This document shows positions 25,803-38,324 of a stretch of DNA of 64,000 nt, piece after piece. The DNA is from Aristolochia californica (taxonomy: Eukaryota > Streptophyta > Magnoliopsida > Piperales > Aristolochiaceae). Positions within the stretch are counted from its first letter, which is position 1, and each line of letters starts with the position of its first letter. Made by a program: the position numbers and the translations under genes. The stretch covers positions 15,285,981 through 15,349,980 of the forward strand of contig JARWKL010000008.1 in assembly GCA_029961685.1 (NCBI GenBank), in the 5' to 3' direction. The notes beneath the pieces are model-generated. The model was not told the DNA's origin, made no database searches, and saw only the letters and a program-made list of their open reading frames with translations.

Positions 25803-26452
25803 AGAAGGGGGAGGAAGGGTATTTTTAACAGAATGTTGACTCCCAATACATGAGTCATTCCTTACAAAATATTTCCCATTACGCATGATAAATTACTTTA
25901 CAATCATCTATGATCGCTAGGCCAGCTTTTTGTAAATGGGCAAAATAATGGCTTGTTTGATTCGGGTAAATATCCCACTGCACGTACACTTGAGAATTTA
26001 ATGTTATTCTCTTTAAAAGGTTTGGATCCTTAGGTCATTTGCATCTTTAACATGTTTCAAGCATGCCTATCCATTTTTTAAAACATGTGGAGAAAAATCT
26101 CTTTCATATAAAATTTCCAGCTATTAGGTTTAAAATAGTGGAATTTCCAAAACTTGGATAACAAAACTTTTGTGTTCATTTGTGGTGTGTGAATAAATTT
26201 TCTTTACTTACATTTGTTTATTGCTTTAAATTCTTTCCACACATCAAATCTAAAATTTTCATTTTGTTGTGATCTATTTGCCTTTTATCTCTTTTTTGTT
26301 TACAAGATGAAGGGAAAGTGCAAACTCATGTTTTGATTTAAGAAAAAAGTATACATCTAAAATGGAAATGCACAACGTACAAATGTAGAGAGTGATAATT
26401 CCAACAAGTGTCAGTAATGTTTAGGGATTTTAAACTTTTTTTAGTTTTTATA

Positions 26453-26530
26453 TATCAGGTTCTACAATAGTTAGGTCAGCTTTTTGTAAATGGGAGTCAA
26501 CACTCCGTTAAAAATCCCAATCGTTAGGTA
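26453..26530 (+). repeat. Rearranged monomer junction with duplicated head motif
   Basis: After 'tctacaatagttagg' the array jumps about 120 bp into the next monomer head ('tcagctttttgtaaatggg'). It then enters a short inverted fragment, and then repeats the same head region again as 'tcgttaggtaagctttttg'. The related monomers M61 and M69 have an unbroken boundary here, reading 'agttaggaaaaggg' and 'agttagaaaaaggg'. The rearranged copy M42 has therefore lost its purine block and first ~115 bp and gained the duplicated and inverted pieces. Confidence 0.92.
26492..26518 (-). repeat. Inverted fragment of the monomer head (27 bp)
   Basis: Read on the minus strand, these 27 bases match the satellite head from 'gggatttttaac' through 'gagtgttgactccc'. 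It is the only minus-oriented satellite piece I found in 64 kb. It carries 'aacggag' where most copies have 'aactgag', a variant also seen in M12 at about 7,230. Confidence 0.95.
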
Positions 26531-26655
26531 AGCTTTTTGAAAATGGGCAAACTAATGGCTTGTTTGACTCGGGCTAATATTCCACTGCACTACAACTTGA
26601 GAATTTAATGTTATTCTCTTTAAAAGGTTTGGATCCATAGGTCATTGGCATCTTT

Positions 26656-26662
26656 AACATGT
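26656..26662 (+). repeat. Site of 33-bp deletion between AACATGT boxes (M42)
   Basis: Normal copies have two AACATGT boxes 33 bp apart flanking 'caagcatgcatatcc' and a T/A tract. Here, and at 29,321 (M46), 39,245 (M61), 44,591 (M69), 47,929 (M74) and 55,982 (M86), only one box remains and the interval is gone. This is the product expected from deletion between two 7-bp direct repeats. It explains the 641-643 bp length of M46, M61 and M69. Confidence 0.93.
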
Positions 26663-29600
26663 GCAGAAAAATCTCTTTCTTATAAATATCCGAGCTATTA
26701 GGGTTGAACTAGTTGAATTTTCCAAACTTGGATAACAAAACTTTTGTGTTCATTTGTGGTCTGTGAATAAATTTGCTTTACTTAATTTTGTTTATTGCTT
26801 TAAATTCTTTCCATACATAAACTCTAAAATTTTCATTTTGTTGTGATCTATTTGCCTTTTATCTCTTTTTTTTGTTTACTAGATGAAGGGAAAGCGAAAC
26901 TGAAGTTTTGATTTAAGAAAAAAGTATTCATCTAAAATGGAAATGCACAATGCAAAAATATAGAGTGAGATAATTCCAAAAAGTTTATGTAATTTTTAGG
27001 GATTGTAAAAACTTTTAAATTTTTATATATCAGGTTTTGCAATCGTCGGGAAAAGGGGAAGCGGGGGATTTTAAACTGAGTGTTGATCCCCAATCCATAA
27101 GTCATTCCTTAAAAAAAAATAGTTCGTAACGCAGGATAAATCACTTTTCAATCATCTATGATAGTTAGGTAAGCTTTTTGTAAATGGGCAAAATAATGGT
27201 TTGTTTGGCTCGGGAAAATATCCCACCGCACGTTCACTTGAGAATTTAATGTTCTTCCCTTTAAAAGGTTTGGATCCATATGTCATTTGCATATTTAACA
27301 TGTTTCAAGCCAGCATATCCATTTTTAAAAACATTTGTAGAAAAATCTCTTTCTTATAAAATTCCGAGCTATTAGGGTTGATGTAGTAGAATTTCCCAAA
27401 CTTGGATATTAAAATTTTTGTGTTCATTTGTGGTGTGTGAATAATATTTCTTTACTTACATTTGCTTATTTCTTTAAATTCTTTCCATACATTAAATCTA
27501 AAATTTTCATTTTGTTGTTATCTATTTGTCTTTAATCTCTTTTTTTGTTTACGAGAAGAAGGGAAAGTGAAAACTCTAGTTTTTATTTAAGAAAAAAGAA
27601 TACATAAAAAATGCAAATGCACAATGCTCAAATGTAGAGAGAGATAATTGCAAAAACTGTCTGTAATTTTTAGGGATTCTAGTCTCTTTTAAGTTTTATA
27701 TATCAGGTTTTGCAATCGTTGGGAAAAGGGGGAGGTGGGGATTTTTAATTGAGTATTGACTCCCAATCCTTAAGTCATTCCTTACAAAAATATAGCCCAT
27801 TACACATGATAAATCAATTTATAATCATCTATGATCGTCAGGTCACCTTTTTGTTAAATGGGCAAAATAATGGCTTGTTTGACTTGGGAAAATATCTGAC
27901 CGGACGTACACTTGAGAATTTAATGTTATTCTCTTTAAAAGGCTTTGAACCATAGGTCATTTGCATCTTTAACATGTTTCATGCATGCATATCCATTTTT
28001 TAAAACATGTGGAGAAAAATCTCTTTCTTATAAAATTCCTAGCTATTAGGGTTAAACTAGTGGTATTTCCAAAACTTGGATAACAAAACTTTTTTGTTCA
28101 TTTGTGGTGTGTGAATAAAGTTTCTCTACTTACATTTTTTTATTACTTGAAATTCTTTCCACACATAAACTCTAAAATTTTCATTCTGTTGTGATCTATT
28201 TGCCTTTTTTCTCTTTTTTTGGTATACGAGATGTAGGGAAAGTGAAATCTCAAGTTTTGATTTAAGAAAAAAGTATGCATCTAAAATGGAAATGCACAAT
28301 GCACAAATGTAGAGAGAGATAATTCAAAAAAGTGTCAATATTTTATAGGGATTTTAAACTGTTTTTAGTTTTTATATATCAGGTTCTATAATCGTCATGA
28401 ATAGGGGGAGGCGGGGGATTTTTAACTGAGTGTTGGCTCCCAATCCAAAAGTATTCCTTCCAAAAATAACGCCCGTTACGGATGATAATTCAATTTACAT
28501 TCATCTATGATCGTTAGGTCAACTTTTTGTTAATGGGCAAAATAATTGCTTGTTTGACTCGGATAAATATCCCACCGCACGTACACTTGAGAATTTAATG
28601 TTATTCTATTTAAAAGGTTTGGATCCATAGGTCATTTGCATCTTTAACATGTTTCAAGCATGCATATCCATTTTTTAAAACATGTGGAGAAAAATCTCTT
28701 TCTTATAAAATTCCTAGCTATTAGGGTTAAACTAGTGGAATTTCCTAAAGTTAGATAACAAAACTTTTGTGCTCATTTGTGGTGTGAGAATAAATTTTTT
28801 TACATACATTTTTTTATTGAATTAAATTATTTCCATAAATAAACTCTAAAATTTTCATTTTGGTGTGATCTATTTTCCTTTTATCTCTTTTTTTTGTTTA
28901 CGAGATGTAAGGAAAGTGAAAATTCAAGTTTTTATTTAAGAAAAAAGTATACATCTAAGATGGAAATGCACACTGCACAAATGTAGAGAGAGATAATTCC
29001 AAAAAAAGTCAGTAATTTTTAGGGATTTTAAACTCTTTTTAGTTTTTATATATCAGGTTCTTCAATTGTCATTAAAAGGGGGAGGCGGGGGATTTTTAAC
29101 TAAGTATTGACTCCCAATCCATAAGTCATTCCTTACAAAAATATAACCCATTATGCTTGATAAATCACTTTACAATCATCTATGATCGTTAGGTCAGCTT
29201 TTTGTAAATGGGCAAAATAATGGCTTGTTTAACTTGGGTAAATATTCCACTGCACGTTCACTTGAGAATTTAATGTTATTCTCTTTAAAAGGTTTGGATC
29301 CATAGGTCATTTGCATCTTTAACATGTGTAGAAAAATCTCTTTTTTATAAAATTTCAAGTTACAAGGGTTGAAATAGTGGAATTTCCCAAACTTGGATAA
29401 CAAAACTTTTTGTGTTCATTTGTGGTTTGTGAATAAATTTTCCTTACATTTGTTTGTTGCTTTAAATTCTATCCCTACATAAACTCCAAAATTTTCATTT
29501 TGTTGTGATCTATTTTCCTTTTATCTCTTTTTTTTCGTTTATGAGAGGAAGGGAAAGTGAAAACTCAAGTTTTTTTATTTAAGAAAAAAGTAAACATCTA

Positions 29601-29716
29601 AAATGGAAATACACAATGCACAAATGTAGAGAGAGATAATTCCAAAAAGTGTCTGTAATTTTTAGGTATTATAAACTCTTATTACTTTTTATATATCAGG
29701 TTCTGCAATCGCCGGG

Positions 29717-30356
29717 AAAATCGGAAGGCGGGGGATTTGTAACTGAGTGTTGACTCCCAATCTATAAGCAATTCCTTAAAAAAATATAGCGCATTACACA
29801 TGATAAATAACTTTACAATCATCTGAGATTGTTAGGTCTGCTTTCTGTAAATGGGCAAAATAATGGCTTCTTTGACTCGGGTAAATATCCCACCGCACGT
29901 ACACGTGAGAATTTAATGTTATTCTTTTTAAAAGGTTTGGATCCATAGGTCATTTGCATCTTTAACTTGGGTCAAGCTTGCATATCCATTTTTTAAAACA
30001 TCTGGATAAAATTTTCTTTCTTATAAAATTCCCTGCTATAAGGGTTAAACTTGTGGAATTTCCCAAACATGGATAACAAAAATTTTGTGTTCGTATGTGG
30101 TGTGTGAATAAATTTTCTTTACTTACATTTGTTTATTGCTTTAGATTCTTTCCACACATAAACTCTAAAATTTTATTTTTGTCGTGATCTTTTTGCCTTT
30201 TATCACGTTTTTTTGTTTACGAAATGAAGGGAAAGTGAAAACTAATGTTTTGATTTAACAAAAAAGTATACATCTAAAATGGAAATAAGTTTCGGTAATT
30301 TTTAGGGATTTTAAACTCTTTTTAATTTTTATATATCAGGTTTTGCAATCGTTGGG
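29717..30356 (+). repeat. Monomer M47 with private ~35-bp deletion
   Basis: At about 30,287 'aaaatggaaat' is fused to 'aagtttcggtaattt', removing the usual 'gcacaatgcac' to 'gataattcc' stretch. Its partner M75 (48,299-48,974) has the same 'aagtttcggtaattt' tail with the missing stretch intact. The deletion therefore happened after the block was duplicated. Confidence 0.9.
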
Positions 30357-32351
30357 AAAAGGGGGAGGAGGGGATTTTTAACTGAGTGTTGACTCCCAAT
30401 CCATAAGTTATTCCTTAAAAAAATTATAGCCTATTACGAATGATAAATCACTTTACAATCATCTATCATCATTTTGTCAACTTTTTGTAAGTGGGCAAAA
30501 TAATGGATGGTTGGACTCGAGTAAATATCCCACCGCACGTTGACTTAAGAATTTAATGTTATTCTCTTTAAAAGGTTTGGACCCATAGGTCATTTGCATC
30601 TTGAACATGTTTCAAGCATGCATATTAATTTTTTAAAACATGTGTAGACAAATCTTTCCTTATAAAATTCCAAGCTATGAGGGTTGATGTAGTGGAATTT
30701 AAAAAACTAGGATAACAAAACTTTTGTGTTCATTTGTGGTGTGTGAAAAAAATTTCTTTACTTATTTTTGTTTAGTGCTTTAAATTATTTCCATACAAAA
30801 ACTCTAAAATTTTCATTATATTGTGCCTTTTCTCTCTTTTTTTTTTGTTTACAAGAAGAAGGGAAAGTGAAAACACTAGTTTTGATTTAAGAAAAAAGTA
30901 TATATCTAAAATGGAAATGCACAATGCACAAATCTAGAGAGAGATACGTCATATAAGTGACTGTAATTTTTAGAGATTGTAAACTCTTTTTAGTTTTTAT
31001 ATATCATGTTTTGCAACCATCGAGAAAAGGGGGAAGCGGGAGATTTTTAACTGAGTGTTGACTCCCAATCCAAAAGTCATACCGTACAAAAATATAGACC
31101 GTTATGCATGATCACTTTACAATCAACTGTGAACATTAGGTCAGCTTTTTGTGAATGGGCAAAATAATGGCTTGTTCTAATCGAATAAAAATCCCACCGC
31201 AAGTTCACTTACGAATTTAATGTTATTCTCTTTAAAAGGTTTGGATCCATAGGTCATTTCCATCTTTAACATGTTTCAAGCATTCATGTCCATTTTTTAA
31301 AACATGTGTAGAAAAATCTCTTTCTTATATAATTCCGAGCTATTAGGGTTGAACAATTTGAATTTCCAAAACTTGGATAACAAAACTTTTGTGTTCATTT
31401 GTGGTGTATGAATAAATTTTCTTTACTTACATTTGCTTATTGCTTAAAATTCTTTCCATACATAAACTCTAAAATTTTCATTTTGTTGTGATCTATTATG
31501 TACGAGAGGAAGGGCAAGTGAAAACTCTAGTTTTTTTTCAATAAAAATGTATACATCTAAAATGGACATGCACAATGCACAAATGTAGAGAGAGATAATT
31601 CCAAAAATTTTCTTGAATTTTTAGGGGTTGTAAATTCTTTTTATTTTTTTTATATCAGGTTGTGCAATCGTCAGGAAAAGGGAGAGGCGGGGGATTTTTA
31701 ACTGAGTGTTCAGTCCTAATCCATAAGTCATTCCTTAAAAAAATATAGCCTGTTACACATGATAAATCACTTTACAATCATCTATGATTTTTAGGTCAGC
31801 TTTTTGTAAATAGGCAAAATATTGGCTTGTTTGACTCGGGTAAATATCCCACCGCACGTACACTTGAGAATTTAATGTTATTCTTTAAAAAAGGTTTGGA
31901 TCCATATGTCATTTGCATCTTGAACATGTTTCAAGCATGCATATCCATTTTTTAAAACATGTGGAGAAAAATCTTTTTCTTATAAAATTCTGAGCTATTA
32001 GGGTTGAACTAGTGGAATTTCCCAAAATTGGATAACAAAACTTTTGTGATCATTTGTGGTGTGTGAATAAATTTTATTTACTTACATTTGTTTATTGCTT
32101 TAAATTCTTTCCATACATAAACTCTAAAATTTTCATTTTGGTGTGATCTATTTTCCTTTTATCTCTTTTTTCTGTTTACAAGATGAAGAGATAGTGAAAA
32201 CTCTAGTGTTTATTTAACAAAAAGGGATACATCTAAAATGAAAAAGCACAATGAAAAAATGCAGAGAGAGATAATTTCAAAAAGTGTCTATAATTTTTAG
32301 GGATTGTAAACTCTTTTTAGTTTTTATATGTCAGGTTCTGAAATCCTTTGG
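30357..32351 (+). repeat. Three-monomer higher-order unit, first occurrence (M48-M50)
   Basis: Three distinguishable monomer types occur in order. The first has 'catcattttgtcaac' and 'aatggatggttgg'. The second has 'gaccgttatgcatg', 'tttttgtgaatgggc', 'taaaaatccc' and 'gcaagttcac'. The third has 'gggagaggcggggg', 'tgttcagtcctaatcc' and 'aaaatattggcttg'. The same order recurs from 48,975. M49 lacks about 25 bp at about 31,497, where 'gatctatta' runs into 'tgtacgagagg'. Its partner M77 keeps this segment. Confidence 0.82.
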
Positions 32352-35300
32352 AAAAGGGGGAGGCGGGGGATTTTTAACTGAGATTTGACTACCCATCCAT
32401 AAGTCATTCCTTATAAAAATTTAGCCCGTTATGCATGATAAATCACTTTACATTCATCTATGATCGTTAGGTCTCCACTTTGTAAATGGGCAAAATAATG
32501 GCTTGTTTGACTCGGGTAAATATCCCAACACACGTTTACTTTAGAATTTAATGTTATTCTCTTTAAGAGGTTTGGATCCATAGGTCATTTGCATCTTTAG
32601 CATGTTTCAACCATGCTTATCCATTTTTTAAAACATGTGTATAAAAATCATTTTCTTATAAAATTTCGAGCAAATAGGGTTGAACTACTGGATTTTCCTA
32701 AACTTGGATAACAAAACTTTTGTGTTCATTTGTGGTGTGTGAATAAATTTAATTTATCTGCATTTCTTTATTTCTTTAAGTTCTTTCCATATATAAACTC
32801 TAAATTTTTCATTTTGTTGTGATCTATTTAGTTTTTGTCTCATTTTTTTTTACGAGATGAAGGGAAAGTGAAAACTCAAGGTTTGATTTACGAAAAAACT
32901 AAACATCTAAAATGGAAATGCACAATGCAAAAAATGTTGAGAGAGATAATGTTAATAATTTTTACGGATTTTAAACTCTTTTTATTTTTTATATATCAGG
33001 TTCTGCAATTGTCGGGAAGAGGGGGAGGTGGGGGATTTTTAACTAAGTGTTGACTCCCAATCCATATGTCATTCCTTACAAAAATATAGCCCGTAATCCA
33101 GGATAAATCACTTTACAATCATATATGATCCTTAGGTTAGCTTTTTGTAAATGGGCAAAATAATGGCTTGTTTGACTCGGGTAAATATCCCACTATACGT
33201 TCACTTAAGAATTTAATGTTATTCTCTTTAAAAGGTTTTGATCCATAGGTCAGTTGCATCTTTAACATATTTCAAGCATGCATTTCCATTTTTTAAAATA
33301 CGTGTAGAAAAATCCTTTTCATATAAAATTCTGAGCTATTAGGGTTGAGCTAGTGTAATTTTCTAAATTTGGATAACAAACTTTTGTGTTCATTTGCGGT
33401 GTGTGAATAAAGTTTCTTTATTTACATTTGTTTATTTATTTATTTTATTTTCATACATAAACTCTAGAATTTTCATTTTGTTGTGAACTATTTGCCTTTT
33501 ATCTTTTTTTTTTATTTATTTACAAGTTGAAGGGAAAGTGAAAACTCAAGTTTAGATTTAAGAAAAAAGTTTACATCTATAATGGAAATTCAAAATGCAC
33601 AAATGTAGAGAGAGATAATTCCAAGAAGTGTCTGTCTTTTTTAGGGATTGTAAACAATTTCAATTTTTATATATCAGGTTCTGCAATCATCAGGAAAAGG
33701 GGGAGGCAAGGGATTTTTAACTAAGTGTTGAATGCCAATCCATCAGTCAATCCTTACAAAAATATTTCCCGTTACGAATGATAAATCACTTTACAATCAT
33801 CTATGATCGTTAGGTCAGCTTTTTGTAAATGGGGAAAATAACGGCTAGTTTGACTTAGGTAAATATCCCACTGCACGTTCACTTGAGAATTTAATATTAT
33901 TCTCTTTAATAGGTTTGGATCCATAGGTCACTTGAATATTTAACTTGTTTCAAGCATGCATATCCATTTTTTAAAACATGTGTAGAAAAATCTCTTTCTT
34001 ATAAAATTTCAAGCTATTAGGGTTAAACTAGTGGAATTTCCCAAACTAGGATAAGAAAACTTTTGTGTTCATTTGAGGTGTGTGAATAAATTATCTTTAC
34101 TTACATTTTTTTATTGCTTTAAATTCTTTCCATACATCAACTCTAAAATTTTCATTTTGTTGTGATCTATTTGCCTTTTATCTCTTTTATTTGTTTACGA
34201 CATAAATGGAAAGTAAAAACTCTAGTTTTGATTTAAGAAAAAAGTACACATCTAAAATGGAAATGCACAATGCACAAATGTAGAGAGAGATAATTCCAAA
34301 AAGTGCCAGTAATTTTTAGGGATTGTAAATAGTTTTTAGTTTTTATATATCAAGTTCTGCAATCGTCGGGAAATGGGGGAGGCGGGGGATTTTTAATTTA
34401 GTGTTGACTACTAATCAATAAGTCATTCCTTACAAAAATATAGCCCGTTATGCATGATAAATAACTTTACAATCACCAATGTTCGTTAGGTCAGCTTTTT
34501 GTAAATGTGGAAAATAATGGCTTGTTTGACTCGGGTAAATATCCCACTGCATGTTCACTTGAGAATTTAATGTTATTCTCTTTAAAAGGTTTGGATCCAT
34601 AGGTCATTTGCAACTTTAACATGTTTCAAGCATGCAGATCCATTTTTTAAAACATAAGTAGAAAAAAAAATTTCTTATAAAATTCCAAGCTATTAGGGAT
34701 GAACTAGTGGAATTTCCCAAACTTGGATAACAAATTTTTTTTGTTCATTTGTGTTGTGTTAATAAATTTTTTTTACTTAGAATTTTTTATTTCTTTAAAT
34801 TTTTTCCATACATAACCTCAAAAAGTTTCATTTTGGTTTGATCTATTAGCATTTTATCTCTTTTTTTTGTTTACGAGATGAAGGGAAAGTGAAAACTCTA
34901 GACTTGATTTAAGAAAATAGTATACATCTAAAATGGAAATGCACAATGCAAAAATGTAGAGAGAGATAATTCGAAAAGGTGTCTTTAATTTTTTGGGATT
35001 GTAAACTCTTTTTTTTTATATATCAGTTTCTGCAATCGTTGGGAAAAGGGGGAGGCGGGGGATTTTTAACTAAGTGTTGACTCCCAATCCATAAGTCATT
35101 CCTCACAAAAATATAGCCCCTATACGCATCATAATCACTTTACAATCATCTATGATCGTTAGGTCACCTTTTTGTAAATAGGCAAAATAATGGCTTATTT
35201 GACTCATGTAAATATCCCACCACATGTTCGCTTGAGAATTTAATGTTTTTCTCTAAAAAAGGTTTGGATGAATAGATCATTTGCATCATTAAAATGTTTC

Positions 35301-38300
35301 ATGAATGCATATCCATTTTTTAAAACATGTGAAGAAAAATCTCTTTCTGTAAAATTCCGAGCAAAAAGGGTTGAGCTAGAGGAATTTCCAAAACTTGGAT
35401 AACAATCTTGTGTGTTCATATGTGGTGTGTGAATTTTTTTTCTATATTTACATTTTTTTTGCTTTAAATTATTTCCATACATCGGCTCTAAGATTTTCAT
35501 TTTGTTGTGAACTATTTTCCTTTTATCTCTTTTTTTTGTTTACAAGATGAAGGGAAAGTGAAAAGTTAAGTTTTGATTTAATAAAAAAGTATACATCTAT
35601 AAAGGAAATTTACAATGCACAAATTTAGAGAGAGATATTTCCAAAAAGTGTCTGTAATTTTTAGGGATTGTAATCTATTTTCAGTTTTTATGTTTCAGGT
35701 TCCGCAATCGTCGGGAAAAGGGGGAGGCTCGGGATTTTTAACTCAGTGTTGAAAGCCAATCCATAAGTCATTCCTTCAAAAAATATAGCCATTACGCATG
35801 ATAAATCACTTTACAATCATCTATGATCGTTTGGTCAGCTTTTTTTTAAATGGACAAAACAATGGCTAGTTTGACTAAGGTAAATATCCCACCGCACGTT
35901 CACTAGAGAATTTAATATTACTCTCTATAAAATCTTTGGATCCAAAGGTCATTTGCATCTTTAAGATTTTTCAAGCATGCATATCCATTTTTTAAAACAT
36001 GTGTAGAAAAATCTCTTTCTAATAAAATTCCGAGCTATTTGGGTTGAACTATGATAATAAAACTTTTGTGTTCATTTGTGGTGTGTGAATAAATTTTCTT
36101 TACTTACATTTTTTTATTCCTTTAAATTATTTCCATACATAAACTCTAAAATTTTCTTTTTGTTGTGATCTATTTGCCTTTTATTTCTTTTGTTTTTTGT
36201 TTACGAGATGAAGGGAAAGTGAAAACTCAAGTTTTGATTTAAGAAAAAAGTATAAATCTAAAATGGAAATGCACAATGCACAAAACTAGAGAGAGATAAT
36301 TCCAAAAAGTGTCTTTAATTTTTAGGGATTGTCAACTCTATTTAGTTTTTATATATTAGGTACTACAATCATCGGGAATAGGGGGAGGCGGGGGATTTTA
36401 ACTCAGTGTTGACTCCAATCCATATATCATTCCTTAAAACAATATAGCCCGTTACACATGATAAATAATTTTACAATCATCTATGATCGTTAGGTCAGCA
36501 TTTTGTCAATGGGCAAAATAATGGCTTGTTTGACTCGGGTAAATATCTCACCACACGTTCACTTGAGAATTTAATGTTATTCTCTTTCAAAGGTTTGGAT
36601 CCAAAGTTCTTTTGCATCTTTAAAATGTTTCAAGCATGCATATCCTTTTTTCAAAACATAAGTAAAAAAATCTCTTTCTAATAAAATTCCAAGCTATTAG
36701 GGTTGAACTAGTGGAATTTCCCGAACTTGGATAACAAAACTTTTGTGTTCATTTGTGCTGTGTTAAAAATTTTCTTTACTTACATTTGTTTATCGATTTA
36801 AATTCTTTCCATACATGACTTCAAAAATTTTCATTTTGGTTTGATCTATTAGCCTTTTTTCTCTTTTTTTTGTTTACGAGATGAAGGGAAAGTGAAAACT
36901 CTAGTTTTGACTTAAGAAAAAAGTATACATCTAAAAAGGAAATTCACAATGCACAAATGCAGAGAGAGATAATTCCAAAAAGTGTTTTTAATTTTTAGGG
37001 ATTGTAAACTCTTTTTAGTTTTTATATATTAGGTTCTGCAATCGTCGGGAAAAGGGGGAGGCGAGGGATTTTTAACTGAGTATTAACTCCCAATCTATAA
37101 GTTATTCCTGACAAAAATATAGCCCCGTAACGCATGATAAATCACATTACAATCATCTATGATCGTTAGGTCAGCTTTTTGTAAATGGGCAAAATAAAAC
37201 CTTGTTTGACTTTGGTAAATATCCCACCGCACGTTCACTTGAAAATTTAATGTTATTCGCTTTAAAAGGCTTGGATCCATAGGTCATTTGCATCTTTAAC
37301 ATGTTTCAAGCATGCATATCCATTTTTTAAAACATAAGTAGAAAAATCTCTTTCTTTTAAACTTACAAGCTATTATGGTTGAACTAGTGGAATTTCCCAA
37401 ACTTGGATAACTAAACTTTTGTGTTCATTTGTGGTGTGTGAATAAATTTTCTTTACCTAAATTTGTTTATTTCTTTAAATTATTTCCATACATAAACTCT
37501 AAAATTTTTATTTTGGTTTGATCTATTTGCCTTTTATCTTTTTTTTTTTTTTTTGTTTACGAGATGAGGGAAAGTGAAAACACAACTTTTGATTTAATAA
37601 AAAAGTATACATATAAAATGGAAATGAACAATGCAAAAATGAAGACAGAGATATTTCAAAAAAGTATCTTTAATTTTTTGAGATTGTAAACACTTTTTAC
37701 TTTTTATATATCGGGTTCTGCAATCGTCGGGAAAAGGGGGAGGCGGGGAATTTTTAACTGATCCTTGACTCCCAATCAATCAATCATTCCTTACAAAAAT
37801 ATAGCCCCGTTACGTTTGAAAATCACTTTACATTCATCTATGATCGTTAGGTCAGCTTTATGTAAATGGGTAAAATAATGGCTTGTTTGACTCAGGTAAT
37901 TATCCCACCGCATGTTTGCTTGAGAATTTAATGTTATTCTCTTTTAAAGGTTTGGATCAATAGCTCATTTGCATCTTTTACATGTTTCATGAATGCATAT
38001 CCATTTTTTAAAACATGTGTAGAAAAATATCTTTCTTAATAAAATTTCTTTACTTACATTTGTTTTTTGCTTTAAATTGTGTCCATACATAACTTCACAA
38101 ATTTTCATTTTGTTGTGATTGAATTACCTTTTATCTCTTCTTTTTTGTTTACGAGATGAAGGGAAAGTGAAAACACAAGTTTTGGTTTAAGAAAAAAGTA
38201 TACATCTAAAATGGAAATGCACAATTCACGAATGAAGAAAGAAATAATTCCAAAAAGTTTCTTGAAGTTTTAGGGATTGTAAACTCTTTTTAGTTTTTAT

Positions 38301-38324
38301 ATATCTGGTTCAGGAATCGTCGGG
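32352..38324 (+). repeat. Type B satellite segment M51-M59
   Basis: Nine monomers of 593-682 bp. M56 (35716), with 'ggctcgggattttt' and 'acaatggctagtttgac', and M57 (36377), with 'atcattccttaaaac' and 'tctctttcaaagg', are partners of M65 and M66 about 5.9 kb downstream. M59 lacks about 82 bp at about 38,041-38,046, where 'ttaataaaattt' joins 'ctttacttacatttg', with AAATT shared at the junction. No gene is present. Confidence 0.83.

Larger units (their letters stand above)
25594..32351 (+). repeat. Duplicated multi-monomer block, copy 1 (M40 tail to M50)
   Basis: Copy by copy, this block matches 43.45-51.0 kb: M41 with M68 ('aacagagtgttgac'-type head, 'gctaggccagctttttg'), M42 with M69 ('ttccactgcacta', the 33-bp deletion, 'ataaatatccgag'), M43 with M70 ('gtaacgcaggataaatc'), M44 with M71 ('aatccttaagtc', 'aatcaatttataatcatc'), M45 with M72 ('aatccaaaagta'), M46 with M74, M47 with M75 ('aatctataagcaattcc'), M48 with M76, M49 with M77 and M50 with M78. 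Offsets are about 17.9 kb up to M45 and about 18.6 kb from M46, because the second copy has one extra monomer (M73). Copy 1 carries private lesions at about 26,461-26,520, 30,287 and 31,497. Confidence 0.88.

Noticed and set aside
35240..35500. 86-codon minus-strand open frame
   Set aside because: It lies wholly within M55 and is absent from the neighbouring copies. It has no recognisable domain and no selection pattern.
37540..37556. Long T runs (up to about 17) as terminators or poly(T) integration scars
   Set aside because: Every monomer has a T-tract at this position ('tctctttttttt'), and the length varies as expected for slippage. No hairpin or gene precedes it.
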